A DNA stretch of 26,706 bases, taken from positions 1 to 26,706 of the forward strand of contig JBHHUS010000027.1 in assembly GCA_046861615.1 (NCBI GenBank), written 5' to 3'. The notes beneath the pieces were generated by a model that did not search any database, was not told where the DNA came from, and worked only from the letters and a program-made list of their open reading frames with translations. Shown piece by piece: positions 1-8,381 of this stretch. Source of the stretch: CAZNUM01 sp046861615. GTDB lineage: Bacteria; Fidelibacterota; Marinisomatia; Marinisomatales; TCS55. The position numbers were made by a program, and so were the translations under genes. Positions within the stretch are counted from its first letter, which is position 1, and each line of letters begins with the position of its first letter.

Positions 1-185
1 GGGACCATTTGATAATTTTGCTTTTTTCGCCATAATCCCTAAATGGATTTTATCTTTGGATATGCTCTTTGGACGATTGGAAATATGGACCGTCCTTTCA
101 CTTTTTGTCCCGGAATTCTGGGGAATTTAATTACCCCAGGCACTTCTATTTTTAAATTATCGGGTAATTAAAATCAATCATTAAC
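1..185. other. Non-coding leader upstream of the promoter
   Basis: No credible gene lies here. An inverted repeat of 9 bp, TAATTACCC at 128-136 and GGGTAATTA at 162-170, is separated by 25 bases and could be a distal regulatory site. There is no T-run next to it to suggest a terminator. The end of an upstream gene, if any, lies outside the window. Confidence 0.4.
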
Positions 186-214
186 TTGCGAATAGTTAAT
201 ACGTTAACTATATT
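186..214 (+). promoter_or_regulatory. Sigma70-like promoter with MarR-type operator in the spacer
   Basis: TTGCGA at 186-191 and TATATT at 209-214 are separated by exactly 17 bases and fit a -35/-10 pair. Between them lies a dyad at 192-211 with two perfect 8-bp arms, ATAGTTAA and TTAACTAT, around a 4-base centre. MarR-family dimers usually bind 16-20 bp palindromes and repress by covering the promoter. The adjacent gene encodes a MarR protein, so autoregulation and control of the bcr operon is the simple reading. This is inference from position and symmetry; neither the start site nor binding is shown. Confidence 0.6.
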
Positions 215-296
215 CCTGCCAGTGATTTCAAAAGGGTTTTTATTCGATGTTAAAATTCTGTAAGTCAACCAGTTGTAACGGTCTTGAATTGATTCA

Positions 297-740
297 ATGA
301 CTGCCATAAATCAGACTACCGGGTTTCTGGTGGTACGTACAGCCAGAAGCATGAAAAAAATGTTGGATGCCCGCCTGGCGGAATTTGGGATTACTACCTC
401 TCAGCATATGGTTTTAAGTACCCTGGCCAAGGATGATGGCCTTTCCCTGACGGAGATCGGGAAACGGGTTTATCTGGATAAACCGGCGATCACCGGATTG
501 GCCGACCGCCTTGAAAAAGACAGGTTGGTCAAGCGAAAACGAATTCCATCTGATCGTCGTGTTATTAAATTGTGGCTCACTGAAAAGGGACGTTCGCTTT
601 TGAGCCGCTTTGAAACCGTGGTTACCGGAACTGATGAGGAACTGGTGCAGGTATTATCTCCGTCCGAGCTAATTATTTTTCGGGAAATGCTGGATCGTAT
701 CTGGTGGAATGCAAACGGAAATAGCAATGAACTTCTCTGA
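297..740 (+). CDS. MarR-family transcriptional regulator
   Basis: The 147-residue product has the winged helix-turn-helix layout of MarR proteins. An N-terminal dimerisation helix (about 8-30) is followed by the HTH at about 48-80. The wing carries the typical DRR motif (residues 86-88) leading into KLWLT, and C-terminal dimerisation helices follow. The length is normal for the family. It is the first gene of the cluster and its end overlaps the start of the BcrC gene, so it is probably co-transcribed with the reductase. MarR members such as BadR control benzoyl-CoA genes in Rhodopseudomonas; here the ligand is presumably an aromatic acyl-CoA or acid (inference). A dyad in the promoter (192-211) is the likely operator. 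The Shine-Dalgarno site before the ATG at 297 is weak, and an ATG at 351 is an alternative that would cut into the dimerisation helix. Confidence 0.88.
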   Translation: MTAINQTTGFLVVRTARSMKKMLDARLAEFGITTSQHMVLSTLAKDDGLSLTEIGKRVYLDKPAITGLADRLEKDRLVKRKRIPSDRRVIKLWLTEKGRSLLSRFETVVTGTDEELVQVLSPSELIIFREMLDRIWWNANGNSNELL

Positions 741-1896
741 TTATCCAGCTCTTAGCTCCTACATACGTGAATTATTTGACGATCTTTCATTTGGGTATGC
801 CCAAAAGTGGAAGCAGGAAAGCGCATCCCGCAAAGTCATCGGCTTTTTACCTATTTACATCCCTCGGGAAATCATCCGGGCAGCCGGAATGTTACCGGTA
901 GGTATTTTCGGTGCCGGTGACCGGATTCCTGTTGTTCAGGGGGATGCCTATTTCCAATCCTATATTTGCCATTTACCTAGAACCGTCATTGAGCTGGCGC
1001 TGAAGGATAATCTGGACCATTTTGACGGGTTTATTTTCCCTGCTATTTGTGACGTGATCCGGAATTTATCCGGGATTTTTAAACTGAAATTTCCGGGGAA
1101 ATTCATTCGATACCTTGATTTCCCCCAGAATTTTGATCCAACTATTGGTGGCCAATTTTACCGTTCTGAATTAGAACGGTTGGTGCTGGATTTGCAAAGC
1201 CTGAACCAGAAGAAATTATCCACCAAAGATTTAAATCAGGCCATTACGCTTTACAATGAAAATCGTCGTTTAATGAACAAATTGAATGATTTTCGGCGTC
1301 AATATCCCCACTTGATTCCGGCAGTTGATTTCTATCTGATTCAACGGGCCGGCAACCTTCTGGCGGTGGAGGAATATAATCAATTATTAAAGAACGTATT
1401 AATCTTGGCACCACAGGTGAACCGGGAACCCGAAGATAAGATAAAAATTGTGATCTACGGTTCATTTTGTGAGCAACCGCCATTGGGATTGATTCAGACA
1501 ATTGAAAATGCCGGCTGTTATATTATTGACGATGATTTTCAATTAGGGTTGCAGTGGCTATTGGAGGAAATTCCAGACAATACTACCGATCCGCTGGGAT
1601 CCCTAGTTACGGCTTATTTAGAGAACAGTGTTAAGTCAGCGGCTGTTTACGATGGAAAAAATCCCAAAGGGACAGCATTTGCCCGGAGGGTGAAATCCAT
1701 TGGTGCCGATGGGGTTATTTTTTGCGCTCCCAGTTTTTGCGACCCGGCTCTTTTGGATCGCCCGCAGCTTGAACAGGAAATGGATCGGCAGCACATTCGC
1801 CATTTCAGTTTCCAGTACCATGAAAACCTGGGGCAATTCCACGTGATTCGGGAACAGGCAGGAACCTTTGCCGATACTATAAAATTGTGGGAATAA
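727..1896 (+). CDS. bcrC: Benzoyl-CoA reductase subunit C (class I, BcrC/BadD type)
   Basis: This is one of the two catalytic, iron-sulfur-carrying subunits of ATP-dependent benzoyl-CoA reductase, which dearomatises benzoyl-CoA to cyclohexa-1,5-diene-1-carbonyl-CoA in the cytoplasm. It belongs to the HgdB/2-hydroxyacyl-CoA dehydratase family. Family signatures include PREIIRAAGMLPVG near the N-terminus, GDAYFQSYICHLPR, FPAICDVIRNLSG and a late FCDPALLDRP. The cysteines in the last three are the expected cluster ligands (residues 87, 114 and 344 counted from an ATG at 709). About 390 residues is normal for BcrC. I chose the ATG at 727, which has GGAAA six bases upstream; the ATG at 709 (395 residues) is possible but overlaps the regulator more. 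It is followed by BcrB, BcrA and BcrD genes in the Thauera order. Confidence 0.92.
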   Translation: MNFSDYPALSSYIRELFDDLSFGYAQKWKQESASRKVIGFLPIYIPREIIRAAGMLPVGIFGAGDRIPVVQGDAYFQSYICHLPRTVIELALKDNLDHFDGFIFPAICDVIRNLSGIFKLKFPGKFIRYLDFPQNFDPTIGGQFYRSELERLVLDLQSLNQKKLSTKDLNQAITLYNENRRLMNKLNDFRRQYPHLIPAVDFYLIQRAGNLLAVEEYNQLLKNVLILAPQVNREPEDKIKIVIYGSFCEQPPLGLIQTIENAGCYIIDDDFQLGLQWLLEEIPDNTTDPLGSLVTAYLENSVKSAAVYDGKNPKGTAFARRVKSIGADGVIFCAPSFCDPALLDRPQLEQEMDRQHIRHFSFQYHENLGQFHVIREQAGTFADTIKLWE

Positions 1897-1968
1897 AAAC
1901 AGGAAAGTTTACTGGAATCAGGTTCTTGATAATATCAAATCAATTTAATTACTGGATCGGACCGGATA

Positions 1969-3279
1969 ATGAGTTCTGAAATACGAAAAGAATCCAGCAT
2001 GCTAAAACAAAAACAGATGCTGGCGGAGCATTTCATGGAATTGGCCCACGTCCGTGAAACAGGGAAGAAGGTTGTTTACACTTTTGTTCCCGGGAATCTC
2101 ACCGAATTAATTAATGCCTTTGACATGCTTCCGGTTTATCCGGAAATTAACGCGTTACAATCCGGTATGCGGCAACGTTCCCGGGATTATATTCGTGAGG
2201 CGGAGGATATGGGGTATGCCGAAGACGTTTGTTCTTACGTCAAATGCGATATCGGCATGATGCTCCAGGGGAATATTGGTCCTACCGGTCAGCAATTGCC
2301 TCCACCGGATATTTTATTGCTCAGTTATACCGGCTGTTTTGTGTTTATGAAATGGTTTGAAAATCTGAAACACCTCTACCCCCAGGCTGAAATTGCCATG
2401 CTGCATATTCCTTATCAGGAAGCAGGTAAAATTGAACCGGCCATGATTAAATATGTGGTGGATCAACTGAAAAAGGAGGTGATTCCTGTTTTTGAAAAGG
2501 TAAGTGGTCGTCGCCTGGATCAGGAGGCTTTGGAGTCAAAAATGAAATTGGCCGGCCGGGCGGAAGATTTATTAATGGAAGTGTTTGACTCTGCCCGGAA
2601 TAAGCCTTCTCCAATCGATGCTTATTTTGGCGGTGTTTATTATATCGGACCCATTTTTACCGCCTTCCGGGGAACGAAAGCCTGTGTGGAATATTACCTT
2701 GAATTAATCAAGGAAATTAAATCACGCATAAAACAGAGGGTAGGCCCGGTGACACCTGAGGGCTCAATGCCGCCGGAGCGGTTTCGACTAGTCATCGAAG
2801 GGCCACCAAACTGGACCCATTTTCGCAATTTCTGGAAAATATTCTATAAACTGGGTGCTGTTTTTGTCGGTTCTAGTTACACCCGTGTTGGCGGCGTTTA
2901 TGACGATGGTTTTCGCCATGATGAACACAAACCGCTGGAAAGTATGGCTGAATATTGCCTGGGTTGTTACACTAACCGGAATTTGCCCCAGCGGATTGAT
3001 CTACTGGAAAGCTTCATCAGGAAATATGAAGCGGATGGATTGGTAGTAAATTCTATTAAAAGTTGTAATTCCTTCTCCGCTGGTCAACTGGTGATGATGC
3101 GGGAATTGGAAGAACGTCTTACGATTCCGGTTGGTTTCATTGAAACCGACTTAGTGGATCCCCGCTATTATTCTTACTCCAACATTAAAAACCGCCTCGA
3201 TTCTTTTTTCCAGATGTTGGAACAACGACAATCAGTGGAAATACCAAATGATATCTTATCCGATGATGTGTTGGTTTAA
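1969..3279 (+). CDS. bcrB: Benzoyl-CoA reductase subunit B (class I, BcrB/BadE type)
   Basis: This is the second catalytic subunit, the partner of BcrC. The two hold the active-site clusters that deliver low-potential electrons to the thioester-activated ring. The 436-residue product has HgdB-family motifs with likely cluster cysteines in DVCSYVKCD (C88, C93), SYTGC (C123) and KSCNSFSAGQL (C366). It ends with the family's IETDLVDPRYYS segment. Length matches known BcrB proteins of about 430-440 residues. The gap from BcrC is 72 bases and contains a short AT-rich dyad but no convincing promoter. The ATG at 1969 was kept; an ATG at 1999 would remove ten poorly conserved residues. The position between bcrC and bcrA, as in Thauera and Rhodopseudomonas, supports the assignment. 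Confidence 0.92.
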   Translation: MSSEIRKESSMLKQKQMLAEHFMELAHVRETGKKVVYTFVPGNLTELINAFDMLPVYPEINALQSGMRQRSRDYIREAEDMGYAEDVCSYVKCDIGMMLQGNIGPTGQQLPPPDILLLSYTGCFVFMKWFENLKHLYPQAEIAMLHIPYQEAGKIEPAMIKYVVDQLKKEVIPVFEKVSGRRLDQEALESKMKLAGRAEDLLMEVFDSARNKPSPIDAYFGGVYYIGPIFTAFRGTKACVEYYLELIKEIKSRIKQRVGPVTPEGSMPPERFRLVIEGPPNWTHFRNFWKIFYKLGAVFVGSSYTRVGGVYDDGFRHDEHKPLESMAEYCLGCYTNRNLPQRIDLLESFIRKYEADGLVVNSIKSCNSFSAGQLVMMRELEERLTIPVGFIETDLVDPRYYSYSNIKNRLDSFFQMLEQRQSVEIPNDILSDDVLV

Positions 3280-3330
3280 TCAAGTTGATTCTATTTCATT
3301 CATTGACCTGAAGCAGGAGAGGGCAATGAA

Positions 3331-4626
3331 TTGAAAGTTTACTTGGGAATCGACCTTGGATCCACCACGTCTAAAGCAGTATTGATTAATGAACGGGGGC
3401 GAATTATCGGTCGGGGGATTACTAACACCCGTTCCAATTATGAAGTAGCCGCTGATATCGCCCGTATGGAAGCGGAATTCAACTCCCGTTTTACCTTATT
3501 ACACCAACTGTTAAAAAAGTCAGAAAATGGAAAACTGCCTTTGGACCAACTGTTGCCACAGCTGGAAAATCGTTTTCAATACCTGCAATTTCGCCGTCGT
3601 TTCAAAACGCTGATGGAGGTCATGGATAAGAATGCACGAACGATGGAACCTGCGGAAATTCGGAAACCCGTTAGTGTTATCCTTAAGAAACTGTCGGTAG
3701 AAATCGATGCGGAAATCAAGTGTCGCTTTTTTAACGGGCAGGTTACTAATACCTCCGAATTTTTTCGGGATTTATTTAGTGGCGTTTATTTGCAACGGGT
3801 GCAAGAGGAAGATAAAGAACTGTTTGACCAGTTGGTTGCTCTCTATGATCGTTCGATTACACCGGTAGAGAACCAGGTCATAGAATTTGATTTTCAGGTG
3901 CTGATGAAAACGGCCTTTCAATTACTTCCGGAAGAATTCCTCCATCGACAATCAGTAGTGCTTCAGGCGGTAGAAGACATTTCCGGTTTATCCCTGGAAC
4001 CTGCCGATTACATCGGTACCGGTTATGGGCGCCAATTATTACCCTTTGAACAACAACATATTAAATCGGAAATATTGTGTCATGCCATGGGGGCTCACGC
4101 CACTTTTCCGGAAACGCGCACTGTTCTGGATATCGGGGGTCAGGACACCAAGGCTATTCAGGTGGATCAACGGGGTTTGGTCACCAGTTTTCAGATGAAT
4201 GATCGCTGTGCTGCCGGTTGTGGTCGCTATCTGGGTTATATTGCCGATGAAATGAATGTCAGTGTCAGCGAAATCGGACCAATTGCCCTTAAAGCAACAT
4301 TTGAAGCTAATATTTGTAGTACCTGCACCGTTTTTGCCGGGGCTGAATTGCGGGAGTATCTGAATCTGGGAGAAAAAAAGGAGAATATCCTAGCCGGTCT
4401 TCATGAGGCGATTGTTCAACGAGCCTTCGCCCTTCTGGCCCGTTCCGGTGGTGTTCGTAACGAATTTACCTTTACCGGAGGGGTAGCAAGAAATCCGGCG
4501 GTGGTAAAATATGTAAGCAGACTGATAAATCAAAATTATGGTCATCAGATTAAAATCAATATTCATCATGATTCAATTTTTATGGGAGCTCTGGGTGCTG
4601 CTCTGTTCAGCGCCTTCAGAAAATAA
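3331..4626 (+). CDS. bcrA: Benzoyl-CoA reductase subunit A, ATPase (BcrA/BadF type)
   Basis: This is the larger of the two ATPase subunits that form the electron-activating module of class I benzoyl-CoA reductase; ATP hydrolysis here drives electrons to the BC module. The 431-residue ASKHA-fold protein opens with YLGIDLGSTTSKAV. It carries the long insertion typical of BcrA (about 40-230), then DIGGQDTKAI (267-276), DRCAAGCGRYL (C293, C297) and NICSTCTVFAG (C329, C332). C293 and one of the second pair should bind the [4Fe-4S] cluster shared with BcrD. The start is TTG at 3331, preceded by AGGAGAGGG. The nearby ATG at 3326 is out of frame and stops after two codons. The stop overlaps the BcrD start by one base. 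Confidence 0.92.
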   Translation: MKVYLGIDLGSTTSKAVLINERGRIIGRGITNTRSNYEVAADIARMEAEFNSRFTLLHQLLKKSENGKLPLDQLLPQLENRFQYLQFRRRFKTLMEVMDKNARTMEPAEIRKPVSVILKKLSVEIDAEIKCRFFNGQVTNTSEFFRDLFSGVYLQRVQEEDKELFDQLVALYDRSITPVENQVIEFDFQVLMKTAFQLLPEEFLHRQSVVLQAVEDISGLSLEPADYIGTGYGRQLLPFEQQHIKSEILCHAMGAHATFPETRTVLDIGGQDTKAIQVDQRGLVTSFQMNDRCAAGCGRYLGYIADEMNVSVSEIGPIALKATFEANICSTCTVFAGAELREYLNLGEKKENILAGLHEAIVQRAFALLARSGGVRNEFTFTGGVARNPAVVKYVSRLINQNYGHQIKINIHHDSIFMGALGAALFSAFRK

Positions 4627-5450
4627 TGGCTGATTATACCCTTGGAATTGATGTGGGGAGCAGTTTTATTAAAGTCGCTCTGGTTGACTACAAGGATTCC
4701 CCCCGGGTGATTGACCTGCTGAATGAGAAGATCCGTAAGCGGAATCCGGTTGGAGTCATTGATCAGATCGTCAACTACTTGCTGGACCGGAATAATCTGG
4801 AATACAAAGATTTAATTTATGTCGCTTCCACCGGGGAGGGAGAGCTGGTTAAAAAGAAACGGGGTCATTTTTACAGCATGACCACCCATTCCAGGGGAGC
4901 CTTCCACTATCATCAGAATGTGAGAACCGTAGTGGATCTGGGAGCACTTTTTTGTCGGATTATGTCCCTGGATTCCGATTCCCGGGTTAAAAACTATGCC
5001 ATGACTGGTCAGTGTGCTTCCGGTTCCGGTCAATTCCTGGAAAATATCACCCGTTATTTAGGCGTCACTATCGATGAAGTTGGACCATTGTCATTGCAAT
5101 CTGAAAATCCGGCCCGGACCAGCGGAATCTGTGCTGTCCTGGCTGAAACGGATGTCATAAATATGGTTTCCCAGGGAATTCCTACACCGGATATTATTAA
5201 GGGAATCCATCTTTCAATTGCTCGCCGGATTGTAAAATTGCTGAGTAAATTAAAAGCCGAATCTCCCGTAGCCCTGACCGGTGGAATGGCTCTGGATCAG
5301 GGTTTATTGGTGGCTATCCGGGAATTAATTCAGGAAAGAAACATTGATCTGGAGGTCTTTCCAGCGGAAAACGGCTATGGGGCCGGTGCCATCGGTGCTG
5401 CCCTTTGGGGTGGTTTTCGTCATTATAAATTATCAAAGGCTGAAAAATGA
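4626..5450 (+). CDS. bcrD: Benzoyl-CoA reductase subunit D, ATPase (BcrD/BadG type)
   Basis: This is the smaller ATPase subunit, partner of BcrA, bridging a [4Fe-4S] cluster across the dimer interface. The 274-residue protein has the ASKHA start LGIDVGSSFIKVALVD, then MTGQCASGSGQFLE with C130 and SGICAVLAETDVINM with C169. The 39-residue spacing equals that of HgdC-type activators. It ends with LTGGMALDQG and GYGAGAIGAALWGG, as expected for this fold. Length is normal for BcrD. Its ATG overlaps the bcrA stop by one base, and its own stop overlaps the ligase gene by four bases, so translation is probably coupled. It completes the four-subunit class I reductase. Confidence 0.92.
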   Translation: MADYTLGIDVGSSFIKVALVDYKDSPRVIDLLNEKIRKRNPVGVIDQIVNYLLDRNNLEYKDLIYVASTGEGELVKKKRGHFYSMTTHSRGAFHYHQNVRTVVDLGALFCRIMSLDSDSRVKNYAMTGQCASGSGQFLENITRYLGVTIDEVGPLSLQSENPARTSGICAVLAETDVINMVSQGIPTPDIIKGIHLSIARRIVKLLSKLKAESPVALTGGMALDQGLLVAIRELIQERNIDLEVFPAENGYGAGAIGAALWGGFRHYKLSKAEK

Positions 5451-7165
5451 AAAAACGTCCTGTCATTACCAGTAATTACGATCTGCCTGAGTACCTGCCC
5501 AATCTGGCCTTAATGTTAAACCGGAATTCGGATCGATTTAGTGATTACCCCATTTATCAGGAGGTTCAGAACGGTCAGTACCGACTATTGTCATGGGACC
5601 AGTTTCAAAAGGACGTCATCGCCCTGCAGCAGTTTTTCGTTAAGGCCGGCATAAAACCGGCGGATCGGGTGGCGATCTTGTCCAGGAACCGCCGGGAGAT
5701 GCTGGAATTGGAACTGGCGGTCATGGCTATGGGAGCAGTGTCGGTACCAATTTTTGCCGGGTATCCGGCAAATCGCGCTGCTGCCTTAGTTGAATTTTGC
5801 GATCCCCGGATCGTAGTAGTGGCCGATCAGGACCAGTATCAAAAGCTGGCACATCCGGAATCTTTTCATGGGATCATCCATTTTGACCCGCTTTCAACCA
5901 AAGCTTCCAATCTGATTTCCTTTGAATCCTTGTTACAATCAACTACTGATCAATCTGACATTATAGGCGCAGATGTCGATCCGGATACAGTCACTTTAAT
6001 GATGTACACTTCCGGGACCATGGGAAAACCAAAGCTGGTGCAGTTGACCCATAAAAATATTCTTTCCCAGCAGGCCGCCATGCGGGTTCTCTGGAAATTA
6101 AGTAACCACGATCGGTTTCTCTGTTATCTGCCCTGGCACCACAGTTTTGGAGGTATTTTTGAAAAATATGCTGCCATTACCAACGGTGCAGTCCTGTCTT
6201 TAGAACATGGTTACGGAAAAAACATTGAACTTCTACTTGATAACTGGAAAAAAGTAAAACCAACAGTATTTTTCAGCGTTCCCCGAATTTACCAGGAGCT
6301 TACGACCCGGATTCTCCAGACCCCTGAACTGGAGCTAATTATTTTCCATGATGAATTGCGGTTTATCTTTACTGCGGCAGCCCCATTACCAAAAAATATC
6401 TCTGATATTTTTAAATCTCGGGGTGTTCCGGTGTATGAAGGCTGGGGTCTCACTGAAACAGCTCCCTGTTGCACCGTAACTGACCCTGAATTAATCCGGA
6501 AACCGGGGATTGTTGGCAAGCCCATACCTGGAATTTCTTTATCGTTAAAGGCAGATGGTGAAATCCTGGTTAAAGGGCCCAATATAATGAAGGGATATTT
6601 TCGAAATCCTGAGGCTACGGCTAAAGTATTGACGACTGACGGTTGGTTTGCCACTGGTGATGTTGGAGAATTCACCGCTACGGGATTGAGGTTGATCTCC
6701 CGTAAGGATCGAATTTTCAAGCTTAGCAACGCCGAGAAAGTAATCCCAACTGAAATTGAAAACCTAATTACCAAGGATTGCACTTATCTCTCCCATGCTT
6801 ACGTGGCTGGTAGTGGAAAGGATTATCCAGTGACGCTACTGTTCCCTAATAAGGCTATGTTTTCGCAGATTACCGACGAATCGCGGTTAAAAGTTGGTTG
6901 TGCCTGCCCCAATCAACTGGAGGCTTTTGCTGATTGTCTCAAAAATTGTCTAAAAGAAATCAATCAGGCAATTGAGGAGAAATACGCCCGCCTTCACACT
7001 GCCATGTTAATTGATTATGAACTAACCATTGAAAATGAAGAATTAACCCCCTCCATGAAATTAGCTCCCAATGTGGTGGGGAAGGTGTTTAAGGCAAACA
7101 TCGAGTATTTATTCGATGATGGGGAACCCATTAAAGAACCAGTGTATATTATTAATTTGGAATAG
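5447..7165 (+). CDS. AMP-forming acyl-CoA ligase, long-chain (FACL) type
   Basis: It activates a carboxylic acid to its CoA thioester via an acyl-adenylate. Motifs of the ANL superfamily are complete: YTSGTMGKPK (P-loop, about 187-196), YEGWGLTET (330-338), GWFATGDVG (399-407), RKDRIFKLSNAEKV and, near the C-terminus, LTPSMK, whose lysine (538) should be catalytic. The late 'LTPSMK' form, the region after the P-loop (LPWHHSFGG) and the length of 572 residues are closer to long-chain fatty-acyl-CoA ligases than to benzoate-CoA ligases of about 520-530 residues. The ATG overlaps the bcrD stop by four bases and a two-base gap leads to the next gene. From context the substrate may be benzoate, 4-hydroxybenzoate or another acid feeding the cluster; this is inference and the family does not settle it. 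Confidence 0.85.
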   Translation: MKKRPVITSNYDLPEYLPNLALMLNRNSDRFSDYPIYQEVQNGQYRLLSWDQFQKDVIALQQFFVKAGIKPADRVAILSRNRREMLELELAVMAMGAVSVPIFAGYPANRAAALVEFCDPRIVVVADQDQYQKLAHPESFHGIIHFDPLSTKASNLISFESLLQSTTDQSDIIGADVDPDTVTLMMYTSGTMGKPKLVQLTHKNILSQQAAMRVLWKLSNHDRFLCYLPWHHSFGGIFEKYAAITNGAVLSLEHGYGKNIELLLDNWKKVKPTVFFSVPRIYQELTTRILQTPELELIIFHDELRFIFTAAAPLPKNISDIFKSRGVPVYEGWGLTETAPCCTVTDPELIRKPGIVGKPIPGISLSLKADGEILVKGPNIMKGYFRNPEATAKVLTTDGWFATGDVGEFTATGLRLISRKDRIFKLSNAEKVIPTEIENLITKDCTYLSHAYVAGSGKDYPVTLLFPNKAMFSQITDESRLKVGCACPNQLEAFADCLKNCLKEINQAIEEKYARLHTAMLIDYELTIENEELTPSMKLAPNVVGKVFKANIEYLFDDGEPIKEPVYIINLE

Positions 7166-7167
7166 AC

Positions 7168-8379
7168 ATGGCTCAATTACAATCCCAGAAGAATTTGAAA
7201 CGTTTAATGCAGGACTATTATAACGGATTGCAATCCCCCGTTGCCTGGTGTACCAGTGCCGGGCCGGTGGAAATTCTGCGGGCGTTGGGATTTAACGTCT
7301 ATTTCCCGGAGAATCATGGTGCTCTGTTAGGTGCCACCAGAACGGCGGGTAAATACATTTCGAAAGCTCATCAGGTGGGGTTTAACAGCGAAATATGTTC
7401 CTACCTGACTGCTGATGTTGGAGCCTGGCTGGCTGGTGAAACACCGCTTACCAATGCCTATGGATTAACTTCCGTACCTAAACCTGATTTAATTGTTTTT
7501 AATACCAACCAATGCCGGGAAGTGGCTGAATGGTTCAACTTTTTCGGTAGGGAATTTGACTGCCCGGTCATCGGCATTTACCCTCCCCGATATCTGGAAG
7601 AAGTTAGTCAGGCGGATATCGACCATGTAACCCATCAATTGGAACAGGTAATTGAACAGGGGGTTGAAATCATTGGAACTCCCCTCGATGAAGAACGCTT
7701 AGTTGAAACTGTACGCTTGAGTTATGAAGCTTCCTGCCGATGGAAGCAGGTCCTGAACATGGCCCAGATTTCACCAGCCCCCTTAACCTTTTTTGATGGT
7801 TGTATTCTGATGGCTCCGATTGTGGTCATGCGAGGAACGAAAACCAGTCTCGATTTTTATAATTCTGTTCTTCAGGAGTTGGAGCAGGCCGCGCGAGCCG
7901 GCTATGCCCGGGTTTCCGGGGAGCAGATACGACTGTATTGGGACGGAATGCCGGTTTGGGGGCGTCTGCGGTTTCTTGCGGAAACGATGGCTGAAAACCA
8001 GGCCGCAGTGGTGGCTTCTACCTATTGTAATAGTTGGGTTTTTGACCAGTTTAATCCCCGAAAGCCACTGGATTCGATGGCGGAGGCTTATACCCGGATT
8101 TTCATTAATCGGGGTGAAAATTCCAAGCTGGCAACACTTGTTCAACTGGCTGATCAATTCAGGGTAGACGGGATTGTATTCCACGATTCCAAGACCTGTT
8201 TCAACAATGCTAACAGCCGCTTTGGACTGCCAAACCGTTTTCAGGAAGCTACTGGAATTTCAACCCTGTCGATTGACGGTGATTTGAATGATTTACGTTT
8301 TTTTTCCGACGGTCAAACCAGAACCCGGCTGGAGACCTTTATTGAACAGTTAAAAGCTCAAACCAGGCATAATAAATAG
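7168..8379 (+). CDS. HgdB/BcrB-like 2-hydroxyacyl-CoA dehydratase family protein, lone subunit
   Basis: The 403-residue protein belongs to the family of BcrB, BcrC, HgdA/B and the double-cubane cluster proteins. Likely iron-sulfur ligands are C77 in SEICSYL, C116 in NTNQC and C344 in SKTCFNNA, matching the three positions in the BcrB subunit encoded upstream (C88, C123, C366). Two further cysteines, C28 in AWCTSAGP and C287 in STYCNSW, lie at positions where BcrB has none. Unlike the benzoyl-CoA reductase pair it has no second catalytic subunit beside it; instead a reductase-like dehydrogenase and a separate activator ATPase follow within 1 kb. It could be a homodimeric dehydratase or reductase, a double-cubane-type protein, or an alternative subunit pairing with BcrB or BcrC. 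I cannot name its substrate. Confidence 0.8.
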   Translation: MAQLQSQKNLKRLMQDYYNGLQSPVAWCTSAGPVEILRALGFNVYFPENHGALLGATRTAGKYISKAHQVGFNSEICSYLTADVGAWLAGETPLTNAYGLTSVPKPDLIVFNTNQCREVAEWFNFFGREFDCPVIGIYPPRYLEEVSQADIDHVTHQLEQVIEQGVEIIGTPLDEERLVETVRLSYEASCRWKQVLNMAQISPAPLTFFDGCILMAPIVVMRGTKTSLDFYNSVLQELEQAARAGYARVSGEQIRLYWDGMPVWGRLRFLAETMAENQAAVVASTYCNSWVFDQFNPRKPLDSMAEAYTRIFINRGENSKLATLVQLADQFRVDGIVFHDSKTCFNNANSRFGLPNRFQEATGISTLSIDGDLNDLRFFSDGQTRTRLETFIEQLKAQTRHNK

Positions 8380-8381
8380 TC

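Noticed and set aside
1926..1938. TTGAT-AAT-ATCAA, similar to an FNR box, between bcrC and bcrB
   Set aside because: The centre is three bases rather than the four of the FNR consensus, and it sits inside the operon with no promoter elements properly placed beside it.
7783..8184. Long overlapping reading frames on both strands inside the HgdB-like gene
   Set aside because: They are shadows of a gene with clear family motifs and show no domain of their own.
7168..8379. Naming the lone HgdB-like protein as benzoyl-CoA reductase subunit B or C
   Set aside because: A complete bcrCBAD set is already present upstream, and this protein has a different cysteine pattern and its own activator ATPase.
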